Positions 25,230 through 34,839 of a DNA stretch of 64,000 nt are shown in pieces (the first letter of the stretch is position 1; the number at the start of each line of letters is the position of its first letter). The translations under genes were made by a program, and so were the position numbers. Below the pieces are notes generated by a model that was given only the letters and a program-made list of their open reading frames with translations, did no database searches and was not told the origin of the DNA. The DNA is taken from NCBI GenBank assembly GCA_019414045.1, contig DXMW01000017.1, positions 41,017-105,016 of the forward strand, written 5' to 3'. The DNA is from Collinsella sp. GTDB taxonomy: Bacteria > Actinomycetota > Coriobacteriia > Coriobacteriales > Coriobacteriaceae.

Positions 25230-26300
25230 ATGTCTTTGAAGGTTGGAATCGTCGGCGCGGCTGGATATGCCGGAGCCGAGCTCATTCGCCTCGTGCTCGG
25301 TCATCCCGAGTTTGAACTTGTCGCCATTACGTCCAACGCCGATGCCGGCCAGCCGCTGTCTGCGGTGTATCCGAGCTTTGCTGGTGTGAGCGACCTGGTT
25401 TTCACCACGCATGACGCCCCCGAGCTCAAGAGCTGCGATGCGGTTTTTCTTGCCGTGCCGCACACGGCCGCCATGGCACAGGTGCCCGCGCTGCTTGCAT
25501 CGGGCGTCTCCTGCTTTGATCTTTCGGCCGATTACCGTCTGAGCGACGCGTCTGTCTTTGAGACATGGTATGCCGCCGAGCACACGAGCCCCGAGTTGCT
25601 CAAGACCCGTGCCTTTGGCCTGCCCGAGCTATTCTGCCGGGACTTGGAGACCGCCGCATCCGACCATGCCGACGGCAAACCCGTGCTGGTCGCCTGCGCC
25701 GGTTGCTATCCCACCGCAACGAGCCTTGCTGCCGCTCCCGCCGTGCGCGCCGGCTGGGTTGCCCAGGGTGGCCCTGTGATCGTTGATGCCATCAGCGGTG
25801 TGACGGGTGCCGGCAAGTCCTGCAACGCTCGTACGCATTTTTGCAGCGCCGACGAGAATTTGGAGGCCTACGGTGTGGGCAAGCACCGCCACACGCCCGA
25901 GATTGAGCAAATCCTTGGCCTAACCGATCGCGTCGTCTTTACCCCGCATCTGGCACCGCTCAAGCGCGGCCTGCTCTCCACGGTGACGCTGCCGCTCACG
26001 CCGCAGGCTATCGATACCTTGACCCTTGAGGACGTTGTCGACTATTACAAGCAGTTCTACGCTGGTCGCACCTTCGTGCGCGTACTCGACGCCGGCCAGC
26101 AGCCCAAGACGGCTTCGGTCGTCGGCACCAACGCCGCCCAGATTGGCCTTGCGCTCAACAAGCGCGCGGGCGTGCTGGTGGCGACGGGCGCCATCGACAA
26201 TCTGTGCAAGGGCGCTGCGGGCCAAGCGGTCCAGTGCGCAAATATCGTCTTTGGCTTTGACGAGCGACGAGGCTTGCCCACAGTGGCGTGCCCGGTGTAG
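25230..26300 (+). CDS. argC: N-acetyl-gamma-glutamyl-phosphate reductase
   Basis: 356 aa. NADPH-dependent reduction of N-acetyl-glutamyl phosphate, the third step of arginine synthesis. The Rossmann motif GAAGYAGAELIRL is at the start, the catalytic Cys in ACAGCYPTATSL near residue 155, and the substrate site SGVTGAGKS. AAGGAG is 8 nt upstream. First gene of argC-argJ-argB-argD. Confidence 0.96.
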   Translation: MSLKVGIVGAAGYAGAELIRLVLGHPEFELVAITSNADAGQPLSAVYPSFAGVSDLVFTTHDAPELKSCDAVFLAVPHTAAMAQVPALLASGVSCFDLSADYRLSDASVFETWYAAEHTSPELLKTRAFGLPELFCRDLETAASDHADGKPVLVACAGCYPTATSLAAAPAVRAGWVAQGGPVIVDAISGVTGAGKSCNARTHFCSADENLEAYGVGKHRHTPEIEQILGLTDRVVFTPHLAPLKRGLLSTVTLPLTPQAIDTLTLEDVVDYYKQFYAGRTFVRVLDAGQQPKTASVVGTNAAQIGLALNKRAGVLVATGAIDNLCKGAAGQAVQCANIVFGFDERRGLPTVACPV

Positions 26301-26434
26301 CACATTCGATTGTTAACGATTTGGTAGGCGGGCATCGAGTGGGGCGCCACTCTTAAGCTGGTCTCATGATTACGACTGGCATGGCGCACCAACCGATGTC
26401 CGTTTTTTGTTTGACATAAGGAGTCATGAAGACG

Positions 26435-27703
26435 ATGAATACCGAGCTGTTTGATATCAAGATTCGCGCTGCCGAGGGTGGCGTTACGGCTGCGGCTGGT
26501 TTTAAGGCTGCAGGCATCCACGCTGGGTTCCGCAAGAACCCCGAGCGTCTGGATTACGCGCTCGTCGTGCCCGATAAACCCTGTCCCGGCGCCGGCGTGT
26601 TTACCACCAATCGCTTTTGCGCGGCGCCCGTGCAGGTGAGCCGTGCCAACCTGGGCGGTGCCGACAAGGGCTACGGTATCATCGCCGGCGTTTCGGTCAA
26701 CTCTGGCAATGCCAACGCCGCCACGGGTGAGACCGGCCTTGCATGCGCGCGCGAGACGTGCAGCATCGCATCGCAGGTCATCGGCTGCGAGCCCCAGCAG
26801 ATTCTGGTTGCCTCCACGGGCGTGATTGGCCAGATTCTGCCGATCGACACGTTTGAGACCGCCATTCCTGCTGCCTACGAGGCGCTCTCCGCCCACGGTG
26901 GCGCCGATGCCGCTCGCGCCATCATGACGACCGACACGCACTCCAAGGAGTACGCCGTGTCCTATGTCAGCGAGGCTGCGGGTCATGCGGGCAATGTCTA
27001 TACGGTAGGCGGAATGTGCAAGGGCTCGGGCATGATCATGCCCAACATGGCTACCATGATCGCGGTCATCACTACCGATGCCCCCGTCGAGCCGGCGGCA
27101 CTTCATGCCCTGCTGCTCTCGACCGTCAAGCAGACCTTTAACAAGGTAACGGTCGATTCCGACACCTCGACCAACGACACCTGCATCATGCTTGCCTCCG
27201 GCGCCGCTGCCGCAGATGCCGAGCCTATCGTCGAGGGCTCCGATGCCTTCGACGAGTTGGCATTTGCCGTGCACGAGGTGTGCGAGAGCCTGGCGCGCAA
27301 TATCGCCGCCGATGGTGAGGGCGCATCCAAGCTTGTTACGGTCAACGTTACCGGCGCCGTGAACGACGAGGAGGCCGATATCGCCGCCCGTGCCGTTTCC
27401 AACTCGCCGCTCGTTAAGACCTGCATCGCCGGCCACGACTGCAACTGGGGCCGTGTTGCTATGGCGCTTGGCAAGTGCGGCGTGAAGTTTAATCAGGAAG
27501 ACGTTTCCATCGACATGATGGGCATGCCTGTCTGTCGCGACGGTCTGACTGTTCCCTTTGACGAGGACGAGGCTCTACGACGTTTCGAGGCGCCCGAGAT
27601 CGTGATCTCGGCCGACCTGGGCGCAGGCGACGCGGCAACGACCGTGTGGACCTGCGACCTCACGCATGAGTACATCTCCATCAACGGCGACTACCGTTCC
27701 TAG
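26435..27703 (+). CDS. argJ: Glutamate N-acetyltransferase / amino-acid acetyltransferase (ArgJ)
   Basis: 422 aa. Transfers acetyl from N-acetylornithine to glutamate, recycling the acetyl group. The autocleavage site is visible in MPNMATM; the Thr nucleophile is at about residue 207. CKGSGMI and HDCNWGR are also typical. ATG 26435 is chosen over ATG 26426 because AAGGAG ends only 2 nt before the latter and 11 nt before the former. With ArgJ the pathway runs as the cyclic version. Confidence 0.94.
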   Translation: MNTELFDIKIRAAEGGVTAAAGFKAAGIHAGFRKNPERLDYALVVPDKPCPGAGVFTTNRFCAAPVQVSRANLGGADKGYGIIAGVSVNSGNANAATGETGLACARETCSIASQVIGCEPQQILVASTGVIGQILPIDTFETAIPAAYEALSAHGGADAARAIMTTDTHSKEYAVSYVSEAAGHAGNVYTVGGMCKGSGMIMPNMATMIAVITTDAPVEPAALHALLLSTVKQTFNKVTVDSDTSTNDTCIMLASGAAAADAEPIVEGSDAFDELAFAVHEVCESLARNIAADGEGASKLVTVNVTGAVNDEEADIAARAVSNSPLVKTCIAGHDCNWGRVAMALGKCGVKFNQEDVSIDMMGMPVCRDGLTVPFDEDEALRRFEAPEIVISADLGAGDAATTVWTCDLTHEYISINGDYRS

Positions 27704-27784
27704 ATTCCGGGCACGCTGCGCATCTTGCCGCGATTGCGGACAGCGGAGCACGGCGCGATAACGATACGAAAGACGAGGCAGATT

Positions 27785-28765
27785 ATGAAATTCGCACGCG
27801 ATTGTCGTTCGAGCGAATCCAACGAAGCAACCGCGCAGCTGCTGTTCGAAGCGCTGCCGTGGATTAAGAACCTGACCGGCAAGACGGTTGTTATCAAATA
27901 TGGCGGAGCCGCCATGGTTGATGAGCAGCTGCGCCGCGACGTGATGAGCGACATCGTTTTGCTCAAGATCATCGGTATGCGCCCCGTCATTGTGCATGGC
28001 GGCGGCAAGGCCATCAACGAGGCGCTGAGCCATTACGATATTCCCGTCGAGTTTAGGAACGGCCAGCGCGTGACCACGCCGGCGACTATGGATATCGTGC
28101 GCGAGGTGCTGGGCGGCAAGGTCAACCAGGAGCTGGTTGCCGCCATCAACCACCACGGCAACCTGGCCGTGGGCGTGTCGGGCAGCGATGCCGGCACGCT
28201 CATCGCCGAGCCGCTCGACCCCGAGCTCGGTCGCGTGGGCAAAGTGACGCACGTCAACACCGACTATATCGAGCGCTTACTCGATAGCGAGTACATCCCC
28301 GTCATCGCTACCGTCGCGGCGGGGGAGGACGACGGTTTCTTCAACATCAACGCCGACACCGCCGCCGGTGCCGTTGCCGCGGCGCTCCACGCGCATAAGG
28401 CGATCTTTTTGACCGATGTCGATGGCCTGTACAAGGACTTTAGCGACAAGGACTCGCTTATCTCCAACCTAACGCTCGACGAGGTTAACGAAATGCTCTA
28501 CGGCGGCGAGGTCGATAAGGGCATGATTCCCAAGCTGCGTGCGGCCGTCGATGCGCTTACCGGCGGCGTATTTCGTGCCCACATCATTAACGGTACTACG
28601 CCGCATTCGCTGCTCCTGGAGTTGCTGACCGATGCCGGCGTCGGCACCGTGATCCATTCCACCGAGACGGCTTACGAGTTCGATACGCATCCGCATCCGC
28701 TTTCGACGTTTGCTGCGCGTCTGACCGAGAACCTTGACGAGGTCGAGAAGCTTCAGACGGTCTAG
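27785..28765 (+). CDS. argB: Acetylglutamate kinase
   Basis: 326 aa, slightly longer than usual. Phosphorylates N-acetylglutamate; second step of the pathway and usually feedback inhibited by arginine. Motifs: VIKYGGAAMVDEQL, VHGGGKAINEAL, NINADTAAGAVA and DVDGLYKD. ATG 27785 has GAGGCAG upstream; earlier ATG 27725 lacks a site. Third gene of the arg operon. Confidence 0.95.
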   Translation: MKFARDCRSSESNEATAQLLFEALPWIKNLTGKTVVIKYGGAAMVDEQLRRDVMSDIVLLKIIGMRPVIVHGGGKAINEALSHYDIPVEFRNGQRVTTPATMDIVREVLGGKVNQELVAAINHHGNLAVGVSGSDAGTLIAEPLDPELGRVGKVTHVNTDYIERLLDSEYIPVIATVAAGEDDGFFNINADTAAGAVAAALHAHKAIFLTDVDGLYKDFSDKDSLISNLTLDEVNEMLYGGEVDKGMIPKLRAAVDALTGGVFRAHIINGTTPHSLLLELLTDAGVGTVIHSTETAYEFDTHPHPLSTFAARLTENLDEVEKLQTV

Positions 28766-28834
28766 CTGACCCGCAGCCGCCCCATTCCTGCACCCATAGC
28801 CCCGCGCCGTCTGGCGCCCAACGAAAGGCATCCC

Positions 28835-30118
28835 ATGTCACTTGCAGCTCAGCAATCGCTTGAATCCCATTACGTTATGCATACCTTTGGCCGCTCTCCG
28901 GTCGAGTTTGTCGAGGGTCACGGCATGAAGCTCACCGGCGACGATGGCCGTGAGTACCTCGATTTTCTTGCCGGCATCGGCGTGTGCAGCCTAGGCCATG
29001 GCGACCCGGCTGTGCTCTCGGCGCTCGAGGCACAGACCAAAAAGCTCATGCATGTCTCCAATTACTTCTACATCGAGCAGCGCGGACAGGTCGCGGCGCT
29101 GCTGTCCAAGCTTGCTAACGACGACGTAGATGGTGCGCGCGTGCTTGCCGATGCCATTGCCGCCGGCGATGAGACCACGGCAGCTGCTCTTGGTGCCCCG
29201 GCTGCGGATGAGCAGGTTTGGGAGACCTTCTTTGCCAACTCTGGCGCCGAGGCCAACGAGGGCTCGATGAAGCTCGCGCGCCTGTACGCCAAGCGTGCCG
29301 GTAATGGCGGCAACACCATCGTGTGCATGCGCGGCGGCTTCCACGGCCGTACGCTCGAGACCATTGCCGCCACCATGCAGGATTGGCTGCAGGACAGCTT
29401 CCGCCCGCTGCCGTGTGGCTTTGTGGCCTGCACGCCCAACGATGTGGACGAGCTGCGTGCGATCTTTAAGCAGCTGGGGAGCGAGATTTGTGCCGTGATG
29501 CTCGAGCCGATCCAGGGTGAGAGTGGTGTGCACCCCATGACCGAGGAGTTTATGGCGGCAGCGCGCGACCTGGCACACGAAGTGGGAGCCGTGCTTATCG
29601 CCGACGAGGTCCAGTGCGGCATCTTCCGCTCCGGCAAGCCGTTTGCATTCCAAACCTATGGCGTGGAGCCCGACATCATGAGCCTTGCCAAGGGCATTGC
29701 CGATGGCGTGCCCATGGGTGCCGTCGTGGCAAAGAAGGAGATTGCCGACGTGTTTAAGCCGGGCGACCACGGCTCGACCTTTGGCGGTAGCTGCTTGGCC
29801 GTCGCGGCGTGCGCCGCGACGCTCTCCGCGCTTGTGCGCGGCGATTATGCCGAGCATGCTGCCAAGGTGGGTGCCTATATGGAGGCAAAGCTCGCCAAGC
29901 TGCCGCACGTGACCGAGGTACGTGGTCGCGGCTTGATGCTCGGCTGTGATTTGGATGATGCCGCGGGCGACGCGCATGATGTTGTTGCCCGCGCGCTGGC
30001 CGCCGGTGCCGTGATCAACGCTACGGGTGCGCATACGCTGCGTTTCCTGCCGCCGCTCGTCTGCGAGGAAGCCGACGTGGACAGCCTGATCGAGATCCTG
30101 TCGGGCGTCTTGGGCTAA
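28835..30118 (+). CDS. argD: Acetylornithine aminotransferase
   Basis: 427 aa, PLP-dependent class III aminotransferase, longer than the roughly 400-residue norm. NSGAEANEGSMKLAR, EPIQGESGVHP and DEVQCGIFRSGK are family motifs; the PLP lysine is in SLAKGIADGVPMGA. An extra segment of about 35 residues (around 95-130, rich in Ala and Asp) precedes the NSGAEAN motif. AACGAAAGG lies upstream. Last gene of argCJBD; argF, argG and argH are not in this window. Confidence 0.93.
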   Translation: MSLAAQQSLESHYVMHTFGRSPVEFVEGHGMKLTGDDGREYLDFLAGIGVCSLGHGDPAVLSALEAQTKKLMHVSNYFYIEQRGQVAALLSKLANDDVDGARVLADAIAAGDETTAAALGAPAADEQVWETFFANSGAEANEGSMKLARLYAKRAGNGGNTIVCMRGGFHGRTLETIAATMQDWLQDSFRPLPCGFVACTPNDVDELRAIFKQLGSEICAVMLEPIQGESGVHPMTEEFMAAARDLAHEVGAVLIADEVQCGIFRSGKPFAFQTYGVEPDIMSLAKGIADGVPMGAVVAKKEIADVFKPGDHGSTFGGSCLAVAACAATLSALVRGDYAEHAAKVGAYMEAKLAKLPHVTEVRGRGLMLGCDLDDAAGDAHDVVARALAAGAVINATGAHTLRFLPPLVCEEADVDSLIEILSGVLG

Positions 30119-30143
30119 CGCGGCGCAATAACTCAATTTGGAC

Positions 30144-30203
30144 CGGGTTCCGGACTGCGGACGTGCCCTATGCGGCATGATTCAGCGGTCTGGAACCCGT
30201 TTT
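30144..30203 (+). terminator. Terminator of the argCJBD operon
   Basis: CGGGTTCCGGAC (30144-30155) pairs with GTCTGGAACCCG (30188-30199, one G-U), followed by TTTTG. Confidence 0.7.
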
Positions 30204-30234
30204 GCCTTAGATTTGCTAAGGCAGGGAGACCTGC

Positions 30235-30451
30235 TGGTCAAAAAACATCAAATATGAGTACTGTTACCGATTTGGTAGCAGCAATTTTGGACTAATAAGG
30301 CCAGATATCAAGTCGAAATGGCGATGAATGCATGATTTTGATCTAACTGTTAGTCCTTATAATGGACATATGTTGCGTAATTTAAGCAAATACTGTCTTT
30401 TTATATGTTGCAAACAAAGTAGCAGTACTCATTTTTGCCATTTTTTGACCA
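30235..30451. mobile_element. AT-rich MITE-like element with 29-bp terminal inverted repeats
   Basis: Left end 30235-30263 and right end 30423-30451 both read outwards-in as TGGTCAAAAAA, then a variable triplet, CAAA, ATGAGTACTG, matching at 25 of 29 positions. The 217-bp element is much richer in A/T than its surroundings. An inner pair GGACTAA/TTAGTCC is also present. It has no transposase and no obvious target-site duplication. Best read as a non-autonomous transposon remnant. Confidence 0.75.
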
Positions 30452-30465
30452 CGGCCTTTGTGACA

Positions 30466-30913
30466 GACGTGCTGGCGGGTTCGAATCCCATGCACCGGGC
30501 ACAAAAAAGAAAGGCCTCCATCGCTGGAGGCCTAACAATTCGGTGGTGGGCGATGAGGGATGTCCGCGTGCGGCTGGCGCCGCCCGCATCCGCTTCGTCG
30601 CTCCGCTCCTCGCGTGCTGCGCTGGAAAACGCTTCGCGTTTCCTCAGCTTCGCACCCTGTCGGGTTCGAATCCCTCTGCGATGGGTCCAAAAAAGAAAGG
30701 CCCCCATTGCTGGGAGCCTATCAAATCAGTGGTGGGCGATGAGGGATGTCGCGTGCGGCTGGCGCCGCCCGCTTCCGCTTCGGGCCTGCGGCCCTCGCGT
30801 GCTGCGCTGGAAAACGCTTCGCGTTTCCTCAGCTCCGCACCCTTGCGGGTTCGAATACCATGAAATGGGCCCAAACAAAAACGGTCCCCTTTCGAGGACC
30901 GTCTCCAAATCAG
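30466..30913 (-). repeat. Array of repeats built from the tRNA-Val 3' end plus terminator
   Basis: The 18-bp sequence GTGGTGGGCGATGAGGGA, the 3' end of tRNA-Val with its CCA on the minus strand, occurs at 30543, 30729 and 30913, about 185 bp apart. The two upstream copies are fused to a shared GC-rich block of about 115 bp ending with a T-loop-like GGGTTCGAAT. On the minus strand each copy is followed by a terminator: stems at 30512-30533, 30698-30719 and 30882-30903, with T tracts. The apparent protein frames here are artefacts. Confidence 0.75.
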
Positions 30914-30989
30914 TGGTGGGCGATGAGGGATTCGAACCCCCAGCCTTGTGCGTGTAAAGCACCTGCGCTAACCGTTGCGCCAATCGCCC
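30914..30989 (-). tRNA. tRNA-Val (anticodon TAC)
   Basis: Minus-strand cloverleaf: acceptor GGGCGAT/ATCGCCC, anticodon stem GTGC/GCAC with loop TTTACAC (anticodon TAC), T loop TTCGAAT, discriminator A and encoded CCA (30914-30916). A terminator lies right after it (30882-30903). Confidence 0.95.
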
Positions 30990-31176
30990 GTGCGGAGAGA
31001 GTATAGCAAAACAATCGCCTCATTCATCTCATATCCATTAAAGGTAACTGGCACGTGTCGCAGCGGAGCTGATTCAGTTGAGATTGCCTGAACATTCCGC
31101 CCCTCTTTACGCCCTCGGGTATACTCAAAAGCTACTGATTCGATTTGATGCCCAGCAACAGCAGAGGGGATAGTAT

Positions 31177-33057
31177 ATGTGCGGTTTTGTCGGTTTTGTC
31201 GGTGGGACGGATAACCAATCCGAGGTGCTCACCAAGATGATGGACCGCATCGTCCATCGCGGTCCCGACATGGGCGGTCAGTTTATCGACGGCCGCGTTG
31301 CCCTCGGCTTCCGCCGCTTGTCGATCCTCGACCTGACCGAGGCCGGCGCTCAGCCCATGGCCAATGAGGACGGCAGCGTCGTCATTGTCTTCAACGGCGA
31401 GATCTACAACTTCCAAGAACTCCGTTCCGAGCTCGAGGCCAAGGGCTACAAGTTCCACTGCGGCGCCGACACCGAGAGCCTCCTGCATGGCTACGAAGAG
31501 TGGGGCGAGGCCGTTCTCGATCGCCTGCGCGGTATGTACGCCTTCGTCATCTGGGACAAAAAGAAGAACAAGCTTTTTGGCGCCCGCGACATCTTTGGCA
31601 TCAAGCCGCTCTACTACTATCCCATGGCCGATGCGGGCGACGGCGCTCCGGGCGTGCTCTTTGGTTCCGAGATCAAGAGCTTCCTGGACTACCCGCACTT
31701 CCACAAGGCGGTCAACAAAAAGGCTCTGCGTCCGTACATGACGCTGCAGTATTCGGCAACCGAGGAGACCTTCTTCGAGGGTGTCTACAAGCTGCCGCCG
31801 GCGCACTACTTTACCGTCGATATCCCGACCGGCAAGATGAACATCGAGCGCTACTGGGATTGCGATTACTCTGCCGTCGAGAAGCCGTTCGAAGAGTATG
31901 TCGATGAGCTGGACGAAGTCGTGCACGAGAGCGTCGAGGCCCATCGCATCGCCGACGTCAAGGTCGCGTCGTTCCTCTCCGGTGGCGTCGACTCCAGCTA
32001 CATCGCCGCTTGCCTCATGCCCGACAAGACCTTCTCGGTGGGCTTTGACTACAAGAACTTCAACGAGACCAACTACGCCAAGGAGCTTTCCGATAAGCTC
32101 GGCGTCGAAAACGTTCGCAAGATGATTACCGCCGACGAGTTCTTCGGTGCGCTCGAGGACATCCAGTATCACATGGACGAGCCACAGTCCAACCTGTCTT
32201 CCGTGCCGCTGTGGTTCTTGGCCGAGATGGCCCGCAAGGACGTCACCGTCGTGCTTTCGGGCGAAGGCGCCGACGAGCTTTTTGGCGGCTACGCCTACTA
32301 CGAGGACACGGTCCCGGTGCGCAAGTACAAAAAGATGGTGCCGCTGCCCATCCGTCGCGCGCTCGGTAACCTGGCGCTGCATATGCCGTACTTCAAGGGA
32401 CATAACTTCCTAGTCAAGGGTGCCGAGATCCCCGAGAAGTCGTTCCTGGGACAGGCTCTGGTATGGCCGGAGCGCGAGGTCGACGGCGTGCTCAAGCCCG
32501 AGTACAACACCGGCGACGGCGCCTTTGAGCTCGCTGCACCCATCTACGCGCGCGTGAAGGGTCAGCCCGAGCTGGTCAAGAAGCAGTACCTGGACATGAA
32601 CATGTGGCTCCCGGGCGACATTCTGCTCAAGGCCGACAAGATGTGCATGGCGCACTCGCTGGAGCTGCGCGTGCCCTTCCTGGACCGCAAAGTCATGGAG
32701 TTCGCCGAGCACATTCCCGACCGCTACCGCATCAACGAGAACGGCAACAAACAGGTACTCCGCCACGCTGCCAACAAGTCGCTGCCCGATGAGTGGGCCA
32801 CCCGTCCCAAGGTGGGCTTCCCGGTGCCGATTGTCTACTGGCTGCGCGAGCAAAAGTGGTACGACTATGTCAAGGAGTACTTCACCGTGCCGTGGGCAAG
32901 CGAGTTCTTCGATACCGACGAGCTCATGCACCTGCTCGATCTGCACTTTGCAGGCAAGGGCGATTTCCAGCGCAAGATCTATACGCCGCTCGTGTTCTTG
33001 GTGTGGTACAAGCGCTTCTTTATCGACGAGGACCAGCCCGCTGTTCAGGCTGCCTAG
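31177..33057 (+). CDS. asnB: Asparagine synthetase (glutamine-hydrolysing)
   Basis: 626 aa. ATP-dependent conversion of aspartate to asparagine using glutamine. N-terminal Ntn glutaminase with Cys2 (MCGFVGFVGG) and HRGPDMGGQ; the synthetase domain has the PP-loop SFLSGGVDSSY near residue 267 and GEGADELFGGY. LRVPFLDRKVMEFAEHIP is typical. A TATACT (31120-31125) is a possible -10. A terminator separates it from murE. Confidence 0.93.
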   Translation: MCGFVGFVGGTDNQSEVLTKMMDRIVHRGPDMGGQFIDGRVALGFRRLSILDLTEAGAQPMANEDGSVVIVFNGEIYNFQELRSELEAKGYKFHCGADTESLLHGYEEWGEAVLDRLRGMYAFVIWDKKKNKLFGARDIFGIKPLYYYPMADAGDGAPGVLFGSEIKSFLDYPHFHKAVNKKALRPYMTLQYSATEETFFEGVYKLPPAHYFTVDIPTGKMNIERYWDCDYSAVEKPFEEYVDELDEVVHESVEAHRIADVKVASFLSGGVDSSYIAACLMPDKTFSVGFDYKNFNETNYAKELSDKLGVENVRKMITADEFFGALEDIQYHMDEPQSNLSSVPLWFLAEMARKDVTVVLSGEGADELFGGYAYYEDTVPVRKYKKMVPLPIRRALGNLALHMPYFKGHNFLVKGAEIPEKSFLGQALVWPEREVDGVLKPEYNTGDGAFELAAPIYARVKGQPELVKKQYLDMNMWLPGDILLKADKMCMAHSLELRVPFLDRKVMEFAEHIPDRYRINENGNKQVLRHAANKSLPDEWATRPKVGFPVPIVYWLREQKWYDYVKEYFTVPWASEFFDTDELMHLLDLHFAGKGDFQRKIYTPLVFLVWYKRFFIDEDQPAVQAA

Positions 33058-33083
33058 CCTCGGCTTACGAACGCCTGCGCGTA

Positions 33084-33108
33084 ACGGCTCCTCCGGGAGC
33101 CGTTTTTG
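33084..33108 (+). terminator. Terminator after asnB
   Basis: ACGGCTCC (33084-33091), loop TCCG, GGAGCCGT (33096-33103), then TTTT. Confidence 0.85.
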
Positions 33109-33169
33109 CGTGGGTGCGTTTCAGTTACTATAAAAACCGTCCCTGCCAAATGGCTGAGAAAGGTGAAAG

Positions 33170-34732
33170 ATGCACCATTCGGATTCCGCGACCGTGACCA
33201 CGGTCGATACGCTTGCCAAACTGCTCGATGTGTGCGGCGTGCTGCGCGCATCAGAGCAGGTTGACGAGCGTGCCGTGACCGGCTGCTCGTTTGATTCGCG
33301 CGCGGTCTCGGCAGGTGACGTATTCTTCTGCAAAGGTGCTGCCTTTAAGCCCGCGTTTTTGAGCATGGCGCTCGATGCGGGCGCCGTCGCATTTGTGTGT
33401 GAGGAGTCGCTGGTCGAGTCTCTGGAGCCGCTGGCGAAGGAGAGCGGTGCTGCGATGCTGGTTGTTGATAGCGTTCGCACGGCCATGGCCCTGTTGCCGC
33501 CGGAGGTCTACGACCGTCCCGACCACGACGTCAAGATCGTGGGCATCACCGGCACCAAGGGAAAGACCACGGCCGCTTTTATGCTCCAGTCGATTATCAA
33601 AGCGGCGGGCGAGTCCTGCGGCATGATCGGCTCGGTGAGTACCGACGATGGCATCGAGTGCTACGAGAGCACCAATACTACGCCTGAGGCCCCCGAGGTC
33701 TGGCGCCATATCGCCAACTGCCGCACGTCCGGTCGCCAGTCCATGGTCATGGAGGTTTCGAGCCAGGCGCTCAAGTACCAACGCGTCGAGAATCTGCCGT
33801 TTGACGTGGCGTGCTTCCTCAACATCGGCCGCGACCACATCTCGCCGATCGAACACCCCACGTTTGAGGATTATTTTGAGAGCAAACTCAGGATCTTTGA
33901 CCAGGCAAAGACCGCCGTGGTGAATTTGGGCACCGAAGAGGTCGACCGTGTGCTGGAGGCAGCGTCGACGGCCGAGCGCTTGGTGACCGTTGGCGTCGAG
34001 CATCCCGAGGCAAGCCTGTGGGCGAGCGACGTACGCATGGCCGGCTTTAGCATCGAGTTCAACTTGCATGGCCTGTGTGCCGACGAGTCCGAGGCGGGGG
34101 AGAAGGTCCTGCTGGGCATCGCGGGCGACTTTAACGTGGAGAACGCGCTGGTCGCTATCGCCGCCGCGCGCGAGATCGGCATCGGTATCGAGGCTATCAA
34201 GAAGGGCCTCTCCAAACTGCGTGTGCCGGGCCGTATGGAGGTCGTGGAGTCGAAGGACGGCCGCGTGATCTGCGTCGTTGACTATGCGCACAACCAGCTT
34301 TCGTTCCGTTCGCTTTTCTCGTCGGTCAAGCGCGCGTTTCCCGCCAGCCCCGTCATTGCGCTGTTTGGCGCCGCCGGCGGCAAGGCTCAGGAGCGCCGCG
34401 AGCAATTGCCACGCGAGGCCGCACCATATTCCGACCTGATGATCTTTACGAACGAGGATCCAGCTCACGAGGACCCGATGAAGGTCTGTCGCGAGCTTGC
34501 CGAGCATGTTCCCGACGATACGCCGAACAAGATCATCCTCGACCGCGAAGCCGCCGTGCATGCGGCGTTCAAGGCGGCGCGCGAGGAGTACGTCAACCCC
34601 GATGCTCCCACCATTGTCTTGCTGCTGGCAAAGGGTGACGAGGAGCTCATGCACGTGGGCGACGAGTTCGTGCCCATCGAGAGCGACCTTTCGCTGGCCA
34701 ATCGCCTGATCGATGTTACCCAGTTTGACTAA
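33170..34732 (+). CDS. murE: UDP-N-acetylmuramyl-tripeptide synthetase (MurE family)
   Basis: 520 aa. Adds the third peptide residue to UDP-MurNAc-Ala-Glu in peptidoglycan synthesis. SFDSRAVSAGDVFFCKG in the N-domain, the P-loop GITGTKGKTT near residue 125, NTTPEAPE, and the C-domain VVDYAHNQLSFRS. The specificity region reads TNEDPAHEDP rather than the DNPR of diaminopimelate-adding enzymes, so the incoming amino acid may differ. GAAAGGTGAAAG precedes the ATG. First of a run murE-HAD-murI-rph-rdgB-dtd. Confidence 0.88.
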   Translation: MHHSDSATVTTVDTLAKLLDVCGVLRASEQVDERAVTGCSFDSRAVSAGDVFFCKGAAFKPAFLSMALDAGAVAFVCEESLVESLEPLAKESGAAMLVVDSVRTAMALLPPEVYDRPDHDVKIVGITGTKGKTTAAFMLQSIIKAAGESCGMIGSVSTDDGIECYESTNTTPEAPEVWRHIANCRTSGRQSMVMEVSSQALKYQRVENLPFDVACFLNIGRDHISPIEHPTFEDYFESKLRIFDQAKTAVVNLGTEEVDRVLEAASTAERLVTVGVEHPEASLWASDVRMAGFSIEFNLHGLCADESEAGEKVLLGIAGDFNVENALVAIAAAREIGIGIEAIKKGLSKLRVPGRMEVVESKDGRVICVVDYAHNQLSFRSLFSSVKRAFPASPVIALFGAAGGKAQERREQLPREAAPYSDLMIFTNEDPAHEDPMKVCRELAEHVPDDTPNKIILDREAAVHAAFKAAREEYVNPDAPTIVLLLAKGDEELMHVGDEFVPIESDLSLANRLIDVTQFD

Positions 34733-34839
34733 TGAACCATGATGGCGGCGGCGCCCTGAGTGCGCTGTCGCCATAAGCGTGTTCCCTCAATCAAAACATG
34801 CAGTCCAAGTCCAAACCCTTCTACGTAAACGGAGTAACC

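Noticed and set aside
30328..31006. Several overlapping protein frames with repeated phrases such as AMRDVRVRLAPPASAS
   Set aside because: They are translations of the tRNA-derived repeats and a MITE-like element; no starts with ribosome sites.
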